A stretch of DNA of 24,220 bases from Bacteroidia bacterium. GTDB lineage: Bacteria; Bacteroidota; Bacteroidia; J057; JADKCL01. The notes under the pieces were generated by a model that saw nothing but the letters and a program-made list of their open reading frames with translations, was not told the origin of the DNA and did not search any database. Numbering within the stretch: position 1 is the first letter of the stretch; each line of letters starts with the position of its first letter. The position numbers and the translations under genes are program-made. The stretch covers positions 1 through 24,220 of the forward strand of contig JACJYV010000016.1 in NCBI GenBank assembly GCA_020635905.1, written 5' to 3'. Shown in pieces: positions 14,435 to 23,800 of the stretch.

Positions 14435-15319
14435 ATGGAATCGGTCCATAAATCCGGCTTTGTGGCCATCATTGGCAAACCCAACGCAGGGAAATCCACC
14501 CTGCTCAATGCCCTCATGGGCAAGAAAATGGTCATTGCCACCCACAAACCCCAAACCACCCGCCACCGCATCCTCGGCATTCTCAGCACAGACGACTTTC
14601 AGGTCGTCTTTTCTGATACCCCGGGGGTGATCAAACCCAGTTCGGGTCTGCAAAAAGCCATGATGCGCTTTGTGGACCAGTCTTTCGAGGATGCCGACCT
14701 CATTCTCCTCCTGATTGACGTCAATGAGAAATTTCCCGAGGATATTCTTATGGAAATGATGGGCAATTCGGTCATCCCCATTATCCTCGTGATCAACAAA
14801 ATCGACGAAGCCAGCGAGGAAAAAATCGCCCAGCGCGAAGCCGAGATCAAGGATCATGTGGAAGTGGTGGATACGATTCACATTTCGGCCCTGCGGAAAC
14901 GTAACCTGACCGAACTGATGGGCAAAATCCTGGATAATCTGGACGAAGGTCCTGCCTGGTTTCCCAAAGATTCCCTGTCAGACCGTCCCGAAAGGTTTTT
15001 TGTGACGGAGATCGTGCGGGAAAAAATATTCCTCAACCTCAGTGAAGAATTGCCCTACTCGACCCAGGTCGTGGTGCAGGAATTCAAAGAGGAGGAGGAT
15101 ATCATTCGCATCGTGGCCGATATCCATGTGGACCGCAAAAGCCAGAAAGGTATGGTGATCGGCAAGGGCGGTTCCATGATCAAAAAGATCGGCAGCGAAG
15201 CCCGCTACGATCTGGAAGAGTTTTTTGCAAAAAGAGTTTTTCTCGAACTGTATGTTCGGGTGACGGAAGGCTGGAGAGAAAGCAATTTCCGTCTGAAGGA
15301 TTTTGGATATATGGAATAG
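14435..15319 (+). CDS. era: GTPase Era
   Basis: Era is an essential GTPase that binds 16S rRNA near its 3' end and helps maturation of the 30S ribosomal subunit. The 294-residue product is full length. G1 is GKPNAGKST (residues 14-22), G2 region is QTTRHRILGI, G3 is DTPG (with V following), G4 is NKID and G5 is SAL. The C-terminal KH domain carries GKGGSMIKKIG (the GxxG loop that binds RNA). Era is followed after 100 bases by der, another ribosome-assembly GTPase. The short spacing between the promoter box and the ATG suggests leaderless translation. Confidence 0.97.
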   Translation: MESVHKSGFVAIIGKPNAGKSTLLNALMGKKMVIATHKPQTTRHRILGILSTDDFQVVFSDTPGVIKPSSGLQKAMMRFVDQSFEDADLILLLIDVNEKFPEDILMEMMGNSVIPIILVINKIDEASEEKIAQREAEIKDHVEVVDTIHISALRKRNLTELMGKILDNLDEGPAWFPKDSLSDRPERFFVTEIVREKIFLNLSEELPYSTQVVVQEFKEEEDIIRIVADIHVDRKSQKGMVIGKGGSMIKKIGSEARYDLEEFFAKRVFLELYVRVTEGWRESNFRLKDFGYME

Positions 15320-15325
15320 GCAGCA

Positions 15326-15410
15326 AGCCTCAGGCCCAAAGCCCTCAGGCATGCGACTACCTGAACGTCGCACCCAAAGGCTTGAAGCTTGAAGCCAGCA
15401 GCTGGAAGCT
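15326..15410. repeat. Short-repeat-rich spacer between era and der
   Basis: GCCTCAGGC (15327-15335) recurs as GCCCTCAGGC (15341-15350). At 15380-15410 GCTTGAA occurs twice in tandem, followed by an inverted pair CCAG/CTGG around CAG and a final AAGCT. Sequences of this AGCTTGAAGC type look like dispersed intergenic repeats known from Bacteroidota genomes; copy number elsewhere cannot be judged here. Confidence 0.5.
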
Positions 15411-15419
15411 AAAAAAATT

Positions 15420-16724
15420 ATGAGCGGAATCGCAGCAATCATAGGCAGACCCAACGTTGGAAAGAGCACTTTTTTCAATCGTCTGATTGAGTCGCGCAAA
15501 GCCATCGTGGACGACCAGTCGGGTGTGACCCGCGACCGCCACTACGGCCTGGCCCAGTGGAACGGGGTCACCTTTTCCGTGATTGACACGGGCGGATATG
15601 TACCCGAATCTGAAGATATTTTCGAAAAAGCCATCCGCGAGCAGGTGCACATTGCCATGGAGGAAGCCGACCTGTTGCTGTTTCTGGTGGATGTGACCAG
15701 CGGGCTCATGCCCATGGACGAGGAATTTGCCGCCATCGTGCGCCGTTCCAAAAAGCCCGTTTTTCTGGTGGCCAACAAAACAGATACCCACGAGCGCCGC
15801 AACGACGCCCTGGAGTTTTATTCCCTCGGCCTGGGAGAAATCTACCCTGTTTCCGCCGTCAATGGCACCGGCACGGGCGACCTCCTGGATGCCGTGATCG
15901 AAGCCCTGCCCGACAAGGCAGAGCCTTTCGAAGAGGATCTGCCCAAACTGGCTTTTGTGGGACGCCCCAACGTGGGGAAATCATCCATTGTGAATGCCCT
16001 GCTGGGCCGGGTGGAAAACATCGTGACCCCCATTGCCGGCACCACCCGCGACACCCTGCATACCCGCTACCAGGCCTTTGGCCACGACATCTACCTGGTG
16101 GATACTGCGGGACTGCGCAAGCGGGCCAAGGTAAACGAAAACGTGGAGTTTTATTCCACCCTGCGCTCCATCCGCGCGATTGAGGAATGCGATGTGGCCA
16201 TTCTGATGATCGACGCCACCCTTGGCATGGAAGCCCAGGACCTGGCCATCCTCAACCAGATCGAAAAGCAACGCAAAGGCCTTGTTATCGTGGTCAATAA
16301 GTGGGACCTGGTGGAAAAGGAGACCAATACGGCCAAGGCTTATACCCAGGTCATCGAGGAGCGAATCAAGCCCCTGAGCGGCATTCCCATCATATTTGTG
16401 TCTGTGGTCGAAAAACAGCGGGTACTCAAAGTGCTGGAAACCGCCATGGAGGTCTATCTGGCCAAGAAAAAGATGATCCCTACCTCCCAGCTGAACGAAG
16501 TGATGCTGGATGCGATCGAGCGCTACAAACCGCCGGCCCACCGGGGACGATTTATCCGCATCAAGTACATCACCCAGGTGCCCGGTTCCATCCCGACGTT
16601 TCTCTTTTTCTGCAACCACCCCAAGCACATCAAAGAGAATTACAAACGCTACCTGGAAAACCAACTCAGAGAGAATTTCGGCTTTCAGGGAACGCCTATC
16701 AACGTATTTTTCAGGGAGAAGTAG
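15420..16724 (+). CDS. der: Ribosome-assembly GTPase Der (EngA)
   Basis: Der acts in 50S ribosomal subunit assembly and is unusual in having two G domains in tandem. Domain 1: G1 GRPNVGKST (9-17), G3 DTGG, G4 NKTD. Domain 2: G1 GRPNVGKSS (about 182-190), G3 DTAG, G4 NKWD. The C-terminal KH-like domain (about 350-434) includes PPAHRGRFIRIKYITQ and ends NVFFREK. The 434-residue length is normal for the family. It starts 100 bases after era across a repeat-rich spacer. GC content is about 57% in the 60 bases I counted at 15901-15960, typical of the housekeeping part of the window. Confidence 0.97.
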   Translation: MSGIAAIIGRPNVGKSTFFNRLIESRKAIVDDQSGVTRDRHYGLAQWNGVTFSVIDTGGYVPESEDIFEKAIREQVHIAMEEADLLLFLVDVTSGLMPMDEEFAAIVRRSKKPVFLVANKTDTHERRNDALEFYSLGLGEIYPVSAVNGTGTGDLLDAVIEALPDKAEPFEEDLPKLAFVGRPNVGKSSIVNALLGRVENIVTPIAGTTRDTLHTRYQAFGHDIYLVDTAGLRKRAKVNENVEFYSTLRSIRAIEECDVAILMIDATLGMEAQDLAILNQIEKQRKGLVIVVNKWDLVEKETNTAKAYTQVIEERIKPLSGIPIIFVSVVEKQRVLKVLETAMEVYLAKKKMIPTSQLNEVMLDAIERYKPPAHRGRFIRIKYITQVPGSIPTFLFFCNHPKHIKENYKRYLENQLRENFGFQGTPINVFFREK

Positions 16725-16761
16725 GGAACGGTTTGGGGGAAAAATCGTAGATTAGGTTATT

Positions 16762-16995
16762 ATGAATGCAAAATCCCCCAGTACGGATCTTGAAAAACTT
16801 CAATTGCTTCTGCAAATAGCAAGGAATTTTGGTTTTGATGTTGAAAAAACCTCAAATGGAATTGAAATTATTCTTGAAAATCGCCCCCAAAACCATCATA
16901 AAATACAAAAACGCGTAGGTTTCCTACCGAAAGGATCAATGGTAATGATGCCTGGATTTGATGATCCATTAGAGGATTTCGAGGAATACATGTAA
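16762..16995 (+). CDS. DUF2281-type antitoxin
   Basis: A 77-residue protein whose C-terminus, MMPGFDDPLEDFEEYM, matches the D-F-D-x-P-L-E-x-F-x-x-Y-M tail typical of DUF2281 proteins. These are the antitoxins paired with PIN-domain (VapC-like) ribonucleases; the tail is expected to bind and block the toxin's active site. The N-terminal part (SPSTDLEKLQLLLQIARNFGF) is helical and may hold the DNA-binding or dimer part, although no classic AbrB or ribbon-helix-helix motif is visible. Its stop directly abuts the toxin's ATG (no gap), so the two are co-translated. It begins 37 bases after der. Confidence 0.85.
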   Translation: MNAKSPSTDLEKLQLLLQIARNFGFDVEKTSNGIEIILENRPQNHHKIQKRVGFLPKGSMVMMPGFDDPLEDFEEYM

Positions 16996-17388
16996 ATGGA
17001 CATACTTATTGATACCCATATTTTCATCTGGGCAAGTCAAAATGACTCTCAACTTTCCCAAACTGCCAAAGAAGAATTACAAAACCCTCTCAACGAAATT
17101 TATCTGAGTGCTGCGAGTATTTGGGAAATGTCCATTAAGGTGGGAATTGGGAAATTGGTCCTTCTTGAACCTTTGGCCCGTTATCTGGAGAATGCGATAT
17201 TGGATGGATACAAAATATTACCAGTGAATGAAAATCATGCCCTGTTCGTAGCAAACCTTCCCTATCCAAGTAGTTCACACAAGGATCCTTTTGATAGAAT
17301 GTTAATTGCACAAGCCATAAAGGAAAATTTTTCTTTTATTTCTGCTGATAAGGCTTTTGATTTTTATGGGGTCAAAAGAATTTGGTAA
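16996..17388 (+). CDS. PIN-domain ribonuclease toxin (VapC-like)
   Basis: A 130-residue PIN-domain protein, expected to cut specific RNAs (tRNA or rRNA in studied VapC toxins) with Mg2+ when freed from its antitoxin. The acidic metal-binding residues are all present: D6 in LIDTH, E44 in SIWEM, D97 in HKDPFDR, and D118 in SADKAF. The length is normal. It follows the DUF2281 antitoxin without any gap, which supports the type II toxin-antitoxin reading. Its 3' end faces the DUF1835 gene on the other strand, 18 bases away. Confidence 0.93.
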   Translation: MDILIDTHIFIWASQNDSQLSQTAKEELQNPLNEIYLSAASIWEMSIKVGIGKLVLLEPLARYLENAILDGYKILPVNENHALFVANLPYPSSSHKDPFDRMLIAQAIKENFSFISADKAFDFYGVKRIW

Positions 17389-17406
17389 AAAATCTATTTC
17401 CTTCCC

Positions 17407-18255
17407 TCACTCCCCCCACATCTCCTCCCCGCTCAGCACCCTCCGCCCCCGATCCGTCAGCCTGACGGCTGACTCACTGATCTCCAACAGCCCCGGACTC
17501 AATTTTTGCGCATACTCCTCCACCATCAGGTCGCCGCAGCCAAAAATATCGTCCTGGATCAAAAAGTCGCGCACCAGGTGACGGAAAGGCATTTCCCCGC
17601 CCTGGCCCACCACAATCTTCAACAAAATCTCTTCGATGGCATTCAAGCCGTTTTTGGTGGAAGGAAAGCGGGAAAAATGTGCTGAAATGGCCTGAGGCAG
17701 ATAGGGAAATTTGGGATGAATCTCCATTTGTATTTCCAGCAACTTCACAGGATCGGGATTGCAATAGGCCTGCCAGACCCGTTGCGCATAGCGCAGGTCT
17801 GTGCTCATGAGCGTCACCCGCTCCAGAAAAGCCGCGCCCAACTGGGCCGGGCTCAATTGCCCCAAACCCTTGAAACCCGGCACTTCAGGATGCGAATTCA
17901 TGCATACCAGCGAAACCCGCAACGGCTTGCGCACCCGTTCCAGAATTTGGGTCAGCACAAAAATCAGATTGATCTGGCACACCAGGTCATGCTCAAACCA
18001 GAGGCAAACCTCCTGGTAATTTTCCAGGTGATCCAGTTTTGCAAGTTCAGCCAGCACCATATTGTCGTAAGTGGCGCCTTCTCCAAAGGTATCGTCAATG
18101 AATTGCTGCCGGATTTTCCAGAATTCCTGCGGGGAATTTGTCTGGGGAGCAGGTCCTTCGGACATCAGTTCACGCCAGATCAGGCGGTCTCCCTGGAGGT
18201 TTCCCTGTTCGAACACATGAGCCAGGCCGTCGCCGTTGAGAATGTGTAGCAACAT
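17407..18255 (-). CDS. DUF1835-family protein downstream of the CHAP-like gene
   Basis: A 282-residue cytosolic protein of the DUF1835 family: the N-terminus LHILNGDGLAHVFEQGN, with LIWRELMSEGP at 26-36, and EVCLWFEHDLVCQINLIFVL (about 82-101) follow the usual pattern of this domain. The C-terminal third, with FLIQDDIFGCGD and VRLTDRGRRVLSG, looks winged-helix-like. The biochemical role of DUF1835 is not known. It begins only 4 bases after the stop of the upstream CHAP-like gene, so the two form an operon on the minus strand. If the upstream protein is an effector, this gene holds the immunity position, but a cytosolic DUF1835 protein would be an odd immunity factor for a cell-wall enzyme. 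Confidence 0.85.
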   Translation of the reverse strand: MLLHILNGDGLAHVFEQGNLQGDRLIWRELMSEGPAPQTNSPQEFWKIRQQFIDDTFGEGATYDNMVLAELAKLDHLENYQEVCLWFEHDLVCQINLIFVLTQILERVRKPLRVSLVCMNSHPEVPGFKGLGQLSPAQLGAAFLERVTLMSTDLRYAQRVWQAYCNPDPVKLLEIQMEIHPKFPYLPQAISAHFSRFPSTKNGLNAIEEILLKIVVGQGGEMPFRHLVRDFLIQDDIFGCGDLMVEEYAQKLSPGLLEISESAVRLTDRGRRVLSGEEMWGE

Positions 18256-18259
18256 ACGC

Positions 18260-19525
18260 TTATAATCCGCCAGTTACGCCCATGGAAGACGCGCTGCCTG
18301 CCGCATCGCTGCCCCCGACTGCGCCAATGTATTCGTAAAAACCAGCATTGGTGTGGCCGTGCTCCCACCACTGAGCTTCCCGTCCGCTGGAATAGTGCTC
18401 TGGATTGGCCGCGTACAATTCTTCCCGGTTTTCGTACCGCCAGTTGGCGCTGGGACGGGTTTCCCCGCCTTCCTCGATCATGCTGCCGCCGCCCGCATTG
18501 GATTCCAGGGGCGAATCCACATGACCTTCAGCATCGCGGTGTGCATGGCTGCCATGACCCGGATTTTCGGGTGGAATCAGACTGACGTGGCCTGCAAATC
18601 TGACTCCAACAGCTGTGATGATGACCAGCCGCCCGGCATTGGCCCGCTCCTGGGCCTGATCGGGCCCGGCCAATCTGCGCCAGTAGCGGCTGCCCCGGCG
18701 ACTCGCAGTAAACTCGGCAAAGGAATCCGCATTTCCGCCTGGAATAGCACGTTCGCTTACTCCCATCGACCTCAGCACGTCCCACACATAAATATTACAG
18801 AAAGTGGTGTCGCCAGTTGGACGGTAACGCTCGCTTTGTGCAGGGTTAAGGGTATTGATCACCGCGTATTCATTTGCTGTAAACAGCACCCGACGAGCTG
18901 CCTCAGCCAACGCGGGCGAACCCTGGGCTGTGGCCAGCTGTTGGGCTCCCAATACCTGACCTGCGGTAACCCCGGGACCAGCCAGGCGGGCAATTTCCGC
19001 TTCGCGGTGCTGGTGAAAGGCATCCCGCAAAGTGGGCGAATCCTCCTCCGTCTCCACAGGAGTCAGATGTGAACCCCGCCAACTGCCTTCCTCTCCTTCC
19101 TCATAACCCTCACGGTCCCAGGCCACATGATCGTAGCGACCCGGCCCCTGGTCGGGGTGACTGGCCAGTGCCATAGCCTCGTCATCCACGCGGATACTTT
19201 CCTCGCCCAGGGTAAAAGCCTGATTAATCGCCGTTTCAGTCTGATTTCCCACAAATTCCGCCACATTTTCCCCGCCGCCTGCATTATAAATGGCAGTCAA
19301 AATATTCCTGACCGGGGCTGAACCAGGCGCAGGAGTGGTATGCAGACATTCGCCTTCCCCGGCCACATACCTTTGGATGGGCGAGCCACCTTCTCCTGGC
19401 AAACCAGGCCCGTCATCCAGCTGAAAAGCGGGCGGGGCCAAACTGCGACCTTCCATTTCTCCACCTTCTGTTGAAGTTTCTGATTGAACTGACTGCTTTT
19501 GTAGGGGAATTTTTTGATCCTGCAT
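18260..19525 (-). CDS. Predicted CHAP/NlpC-like amidase with GRSLAPP leader
   Basis: A 421-residue protein without a Sec signal peptide. Residues 26-36 are GRSLAPPAFQL, shared with the papain-fold protein at 10352-11494, followed at 49-52 by PIQR, a pairing I associate with proteins near extracellular contractile injection systems (pattern memory). The core at about 230-325 has a CHAP/NlpC-like signature: C243 in TTFCNIYVWDVLRSMG (catalytic Cys at the helix start), H313 in AGHVSLIPPE, with E320 a possible third residue. Such domains cleave peptidoglycan amide bonds. The region 40-230 is acidic and Gly/Glu-rich with helical parts (AEAARRVLFTANEYAVINTL), unlike the other protein. The tail (400-421) is Gly/Ser-rich. 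Start: ATG at 19525. It is followed 4 bases later by the DUF1835 gene. Effector role is inferred. Confidence 0.8.
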   Translation of the reverse strand: MQDQKIPLQKQSVQSETSTEGGEMEGRSLAPPAFQLDDGPGLPGEGGSPIQRYVAGEGECLHTTPAPGSAPVRNILTAIYNAGGGENVAEFVGNQTETAINQAFTLGEESIRVDDEAMALASHPDQGPGRYDHVAWDREGYEEGEEGSWRGSHLTPVETEEDSPTLRDAFHQHREAEIARLAGPGVTAGQVLGAQQLATAQGSPALAEAARRVLFTANEYAVINTLNPAQSERYRPTGDTTFCNIYVWDVLRSMGVSERAIPGGNADSFAEFTASRRGSRYWRRLAGPDQAQERANAGRLVIITAVGVRFAGHVSLIPPENPGHGSHAHRDAEGHVDSPLESNAGGGSMIEEGGETRPSANWRYENREELYAANPEHYSSGREAQWWEHGHTNAGFYEYIGAVGGSDAAGSASSMGVTGGL

Positions 19526-19708
19526 GGTCTGAAATGATTAAAAATGAATGATTGGCGCTTGATCGGGACAAATACGCTTTTGCTCAATATAAGGAATTCT
19601 GAAGGAAAAAATTTTTGAAATGAACTTCGCAGGGCGGGTAAATGTGTCGGCAGAAAATATAATCCACATTTATCCCAAAAACAGATAACACTTCAAATTC
19701 CAATTGGT

Positions 19709-19716
19709 TATTTTTG
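19709..19716 (+). promoter_or_regulatory. Possible -7 box for the RND efflux operon
   Basis: TATTTTTG matches TAnnTTTG exactly and lies 34 bases before the adaptor start at 19751. No TTTG is seen at the expected upstream distance, so this is a tentative promoter. Confidence 0.4.
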
Positions 19717-19750
19717 CAGCCAAACCATTTTTTTACCCAAAACACGGCCC

Positions 19751-20878
19751 ATGACCACCCGTCAGTTTATCGTAATCGGAATTTCAATTGCCCTGTTGGG
19801 AATTGGATTCGGCGGAAAAATATTTCTGGCCTCTTTCAAGGAAGAACAAAAGAAAACACCTCCCAGAGAAAATATTCGCTCTGTGGAAGCGGTTCCTGTG
19901 AAATACAAGGAACTCGAAACGGAATTGCGGGCTTTCGGCCGGGTAGGCTCGGCCCAGCCCGTGGACATTATGGCTGAAGTAGCGGGAAAAATCCTGGAAG
20001 GGGATGTGCCTTTGAAAAAAGGCCAGAACTTCAGCCAGGGTACAACCCTGGTGCGGCTCGACAAGGAGGAAGCCTCCCTCAATCTGCTGGCGCAGAAAAG
20101 TAATTTTCTGCGCACCCTGGCGGGCATCCTGCCCGACATCAAGGTAGATTATGCCGAACGCCTGCCAGTCTGGCAAAGCTATTTTGAATCACTTGACGTG
20201 AGCAAATCCTTTCCCGAACTGCCCCAGGGACAAAGCGCCCGCGAAAAGACTTTTCTGGCTTCCCGGGGTATTCTGAGCGAATTTTACTCCATACGCAGCG
20301 CTGAGGAGAGACTGAGCAAATATGTGATTACGGCTCCCTACACGGGCAGCTTCACCGACGTTTTCCTTGAAAAAGGCAGCTTTGCCAATCCAGGAACCCG
20401 CATTGCCCACATTATTCGCACTGACAAACTCGAGCTGGAAGCTCCCATTCGTTCAGAAGATGTGCAATGGGTCAAAAAGGGAACCATTGTGAACGTCAAT
20501 TCAGAAGATGGCAAATATCAATGGCAGGGCCTGGTTTCACGGGTGGGATCTCAGGTTAATCCCGCCACCCAATCCGTGAATGTGTTCATCACTGTAGCCG
20601 CCAACAAAGAAGCGCAACTGTACGAAGGGCTCTATCTGGAAGCGGTCATTCCGGGTAAGGTGCTGCGCAAATCCATGGAAATTCCCCGCAAAGCCGTGAT
20701 GAACCGTAACCAGGTATTTGTAGTGGAAGGCGAAAGGCTGGTCAGGAAGGAAATTGTGGTTGAAAAGGTCAATCCCACCACCATCTTTTTCTCGGGACTG
20801 GATGAAGGCACCCAACTGGTACTTGATCCGCCGGTAAATGCCATGGAAAACATGAAAGTAACCATCGCCGCCAAATGA
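19751..20878 (+). CDS. RND efflux periplasmic adaptor (HlyD/MFP family)
   Basis: Membrane-fusion protein of a tripartite efflux pump; it joins the inner-membrane RND permease to an outer-membrane channel. The 375-residue product starts with a membrane anchor (FIVIGISIALLGIGFGG, about 6-22). The lipoyl/biotinyl halves are VDIMAEVAGKILEGDVPLKKG, before the hairpin, and YVITAPYTGSFTDVFLEKG, after it, with a short helical hairpin (about 110-185) between. The beta-barrel (KLELEAPIRSEDVQWVKKG) and membrane-proximal domain (KSMEIPRKAVMNRNQVFVV) follow. Its stop overlaps the permease start as ATGA, so the two are coupled. No outer-membrane channel gene is in the window; it may be downstream. Substrate unknown. 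Confidence 0.93.
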   Translation: MTTRQFIVIGISIALLGIGFGGKIFLASFKEEQKKTPPRENIRSVEAVPVKYKELETELRAFGRVGSAQPVDIMAEVAGKILEGDVPLKKGQNFSQGTTLVRLDKEEASLNLLAQKSNFLRTLAGILPDIKVDYAERLPVWQSYFESLDVSKSFPELPQGQSAREKTFLASRGILSEFYSIRSAEERLSKYVITAPYTGSFTDVFLEKGSFANPGTRIAHIIRTDKLELEAPIRSEDVQWVKKGTIVNVNSEDGKYQWQGLVSRVGSQVNPATQSVNVFITVAANKEAQLYEGLYLEAVIPGKVLRKSMEIPRKAVMNRNQVFVVEGERLVRKEIVVEKVNPTTIFFSGLDEGTQLVLDPPVNAMENMKVTIAAK

Positions 20879-23800
20879 TCAGGTCCATTGTAACCACCTT
20901 CGTCAAGTACCCCGCCTACTCCTGGATCGTCATGTTTGTGATCCTGGGCGCGGGCGCGTTGTCCTACCTGAGCATCAAAAAATCGTTTTTCCCCGAACTG
21001 AAATCCCACAATGTGATGGTGACCGTGGCCTACCCGGGCGCCTCGCCCGAGGAGATGGAAGAAGGGGTGGTCCTGAAAGTGGAAGAAGCCATCAAAGGAA
21101 TTGAAGGGATCGAAAAAGTGACCTCCGTTTCCCAGGAAAATACGGCTACCATTACCATTCAGGGCTTTCAAAAGTATAATGCAGATGTGCTCCTGACCGA
21201 TGTCAAAAACGCGGTGGACCGCATCAACTCCTTTCCCGTGGATGCGGAAAAGCCCGTTGTTTTCAAGGCAAAAGCCTTTGACGCTGCCGCCAACCTGGTG
21301 GTACAGGGCAACACGGATCTGGCTTCGCTGAAGATATTTGCCGAGCGCATCGAGGACGATTTTCTGGCCTCAGGCCTGATCTCCCAGGTGGAAGTGCGTG
21401 GGGTGCCCAACCCGGAAATCTCCATAGAAGTCCCCGAGGAAATTCTGCTGCGCTACAACCTCACTTTTGAGGAAATCGGTAATGCCGTGCGCCAGAACAA
21501 CCGCGACATTTCTGCAGGCTCAGTCAAGGCGCGGGACGAAGAAGTGCTGATTCGTTCCCGCAATAAATCCTACTCGGCCAATGGCATTGGAGACATCATT
21601 CTGCGGACCCAGGCCGACGGCAATATCATTCGCATTGGCGACATCGCCCAGGTCAGGGAACAATTCGCAGACGATCCCAACAAAACCCTCTACAACGGCA
21701 AAAACGCGGTCAGCATCAATATTTCGAAGCTTCCTGAAGAGGATCTGATCAAAATCACGGATTTCATCAAGACCTACGTGGCAGAATTCAACGCCACCAA
21801 TTCCGCGGTTCAGCTCACCATCACCAACGACCGTTCCATTGGTCTGAACCAGCGACTCGATCTGCTGAAGAAAAACGGAGGCGCAGGTTTGATTCTGGTG
21901 CTCATTACCCTGGGACTTTTCATGAATGCCCGTCTTTCCTTTTGGGTTGGCATGGGAATTCCCTTTTCCTTTCTGGGCATGTTTATTATTGCCGCCCTTG
22001 CCGGGATCACCATCAACATGATTTCCCTTTTTGGGATGATTCTGGTGGTGGGAATTCTGGTGGATGACGGGATTGTGGTGGGGGAAAACGTGTACAGCGA
22101 AATTGAAAAAGGCCGTTCGGGTTACTGGGCCGCCATTCATGGCTCCCTGGATGTATTACCCTCGGTCTTTACCTCCGTTTCCACCACCATTGTGGCCTTC
22201 GTGCCCTTCTTCTTTCTGGAAGGGAGAATTGGGGAATTTATTTCACAAATGGCTCTGGTGGTAATTGCCTGTCTGGCCTGGTCGATGGTGGAATGTACTT
22301 TTATTCTGCCTGCTCACCTGGCCCATGCGCCCAAGAATGCGAAACTGCGTACGCCTCCTCTCGATCCTTTGCTCAATTTCCTGCGCTTCAGGATTTACAA
22401 ACCCGTAATTGAAACCATTCTCACTTACAAATATGCCGCAGTCGCCGGGGTAATCGCCCTGTTTATGATGATCTCAGGTGCATTTCAGGGAGGATTGATC
22501 CAAACCACTTTTTTCCCCGACATTGAAGGCGACGAAACCACCGTTTCCCTCGTTCTCAAGCCGGGCACCCGCGAAAATGTGACCGAAGATTACCTCAAGC
22601 GCATCGAACAAAGTGTCTGGGAGGTCAATGCCGAACTGAGAGATTCCTTTAAACTTGATTCCATCATTGAGAGTACCCGCCTCGATATTGGCACCTCGGG
22701 CACTGAGTCTGGCGGCCATACAGGCAAACTGGATGTGGCATTCATGGACGGCGAAGATCGCCCTGTATCTCAGGGAACCCTTGAATCCATGATCCGGGAA
22801 AAAATTAAAGGCATTACTGGCGCAGAAAAGCTGACCGTGGGAGGCCGCAGAATTTTTGGCAAACCCGTTTCCATCGCCATGATGGGTCGCGACCTGGTCG
22901 AACTGGAGGCAGCCAAGGAAGCCCTCAAAATGGCTCTGGAGTCATTCCCCACCCTCAAAGACGTCACGGACAATGACGTGAGCGGCAAGCGGGAAGTGCG
23001 CCTCAAACTCAAACCCAGGGCCTTTGTGTTGGGTCTCGATCACGGGTCAATTACCCGTCAGGTGCGCCAGGGGTTCTTTGGAGAAGAAGTGCAACGCCTG
23101 CAATCCGGGCGGGATGAAGTGCGGGTCTGGGTACGTTATCCTGAAAGCGACCGGGTCAGCATTGGCAAGCTGGAAGAGATGAAGATCAAAACTCCCGACG
23201 GCAGGCAAATTCCTTTCCTTGAAGTTGCAGATTACGAAATTGGTCGCGGGATTGTGAATATCAACCACTTCAACGGATCGCGTGAAATCAGGGTGGAAGC
23301 TGAAGTGGCGGTGCCAAACACCCCCGTTCCGCCCATTCTGGCTGAGGTCCGCGACTCAATCATGCCAGGTATCCTGGCCAATTTCCCCGGGGTGCGGGTT
23401 TCCTACGAGGGTCAGGCTGCAGAAAACAGCAACTTCAGCAGTTCGGGTGGCATCTGGTTTCCCATTGCCTTCGTTACCATGGCCCTGCTGATCACATTGT
23501 CCTTCCGCTCCTTCTGGCAGGCCCTCATCATCATGCTGATGATTCCCCTGGGCATGGCAGGTGCCTTCCTGGGTCACGGACTGGAAGGAAAACCTGTTTC
23601 CATTTTATCTATTTACGGATTGCTGGCCTTGTCAGGGATCATTATCAACGATGCCGTGGTGCTGTTGCACAGGTATAATCAGTTTGTGGCCGAAGGCATG
23701 GAAGTCCGCAAGGCGGTGATCAATGCGGGAGTATCCCGCTTCCGGGCCATCATGCTCACCTCCGTGACCACGGTGGTGGGTTTGTACCCCCTGATTTTGG

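Noticed and set aside
18353..19072. Plus-strand frame opposite the CHAP-like gene
   Set aside because: Antisense shadow; no domain and no start context.
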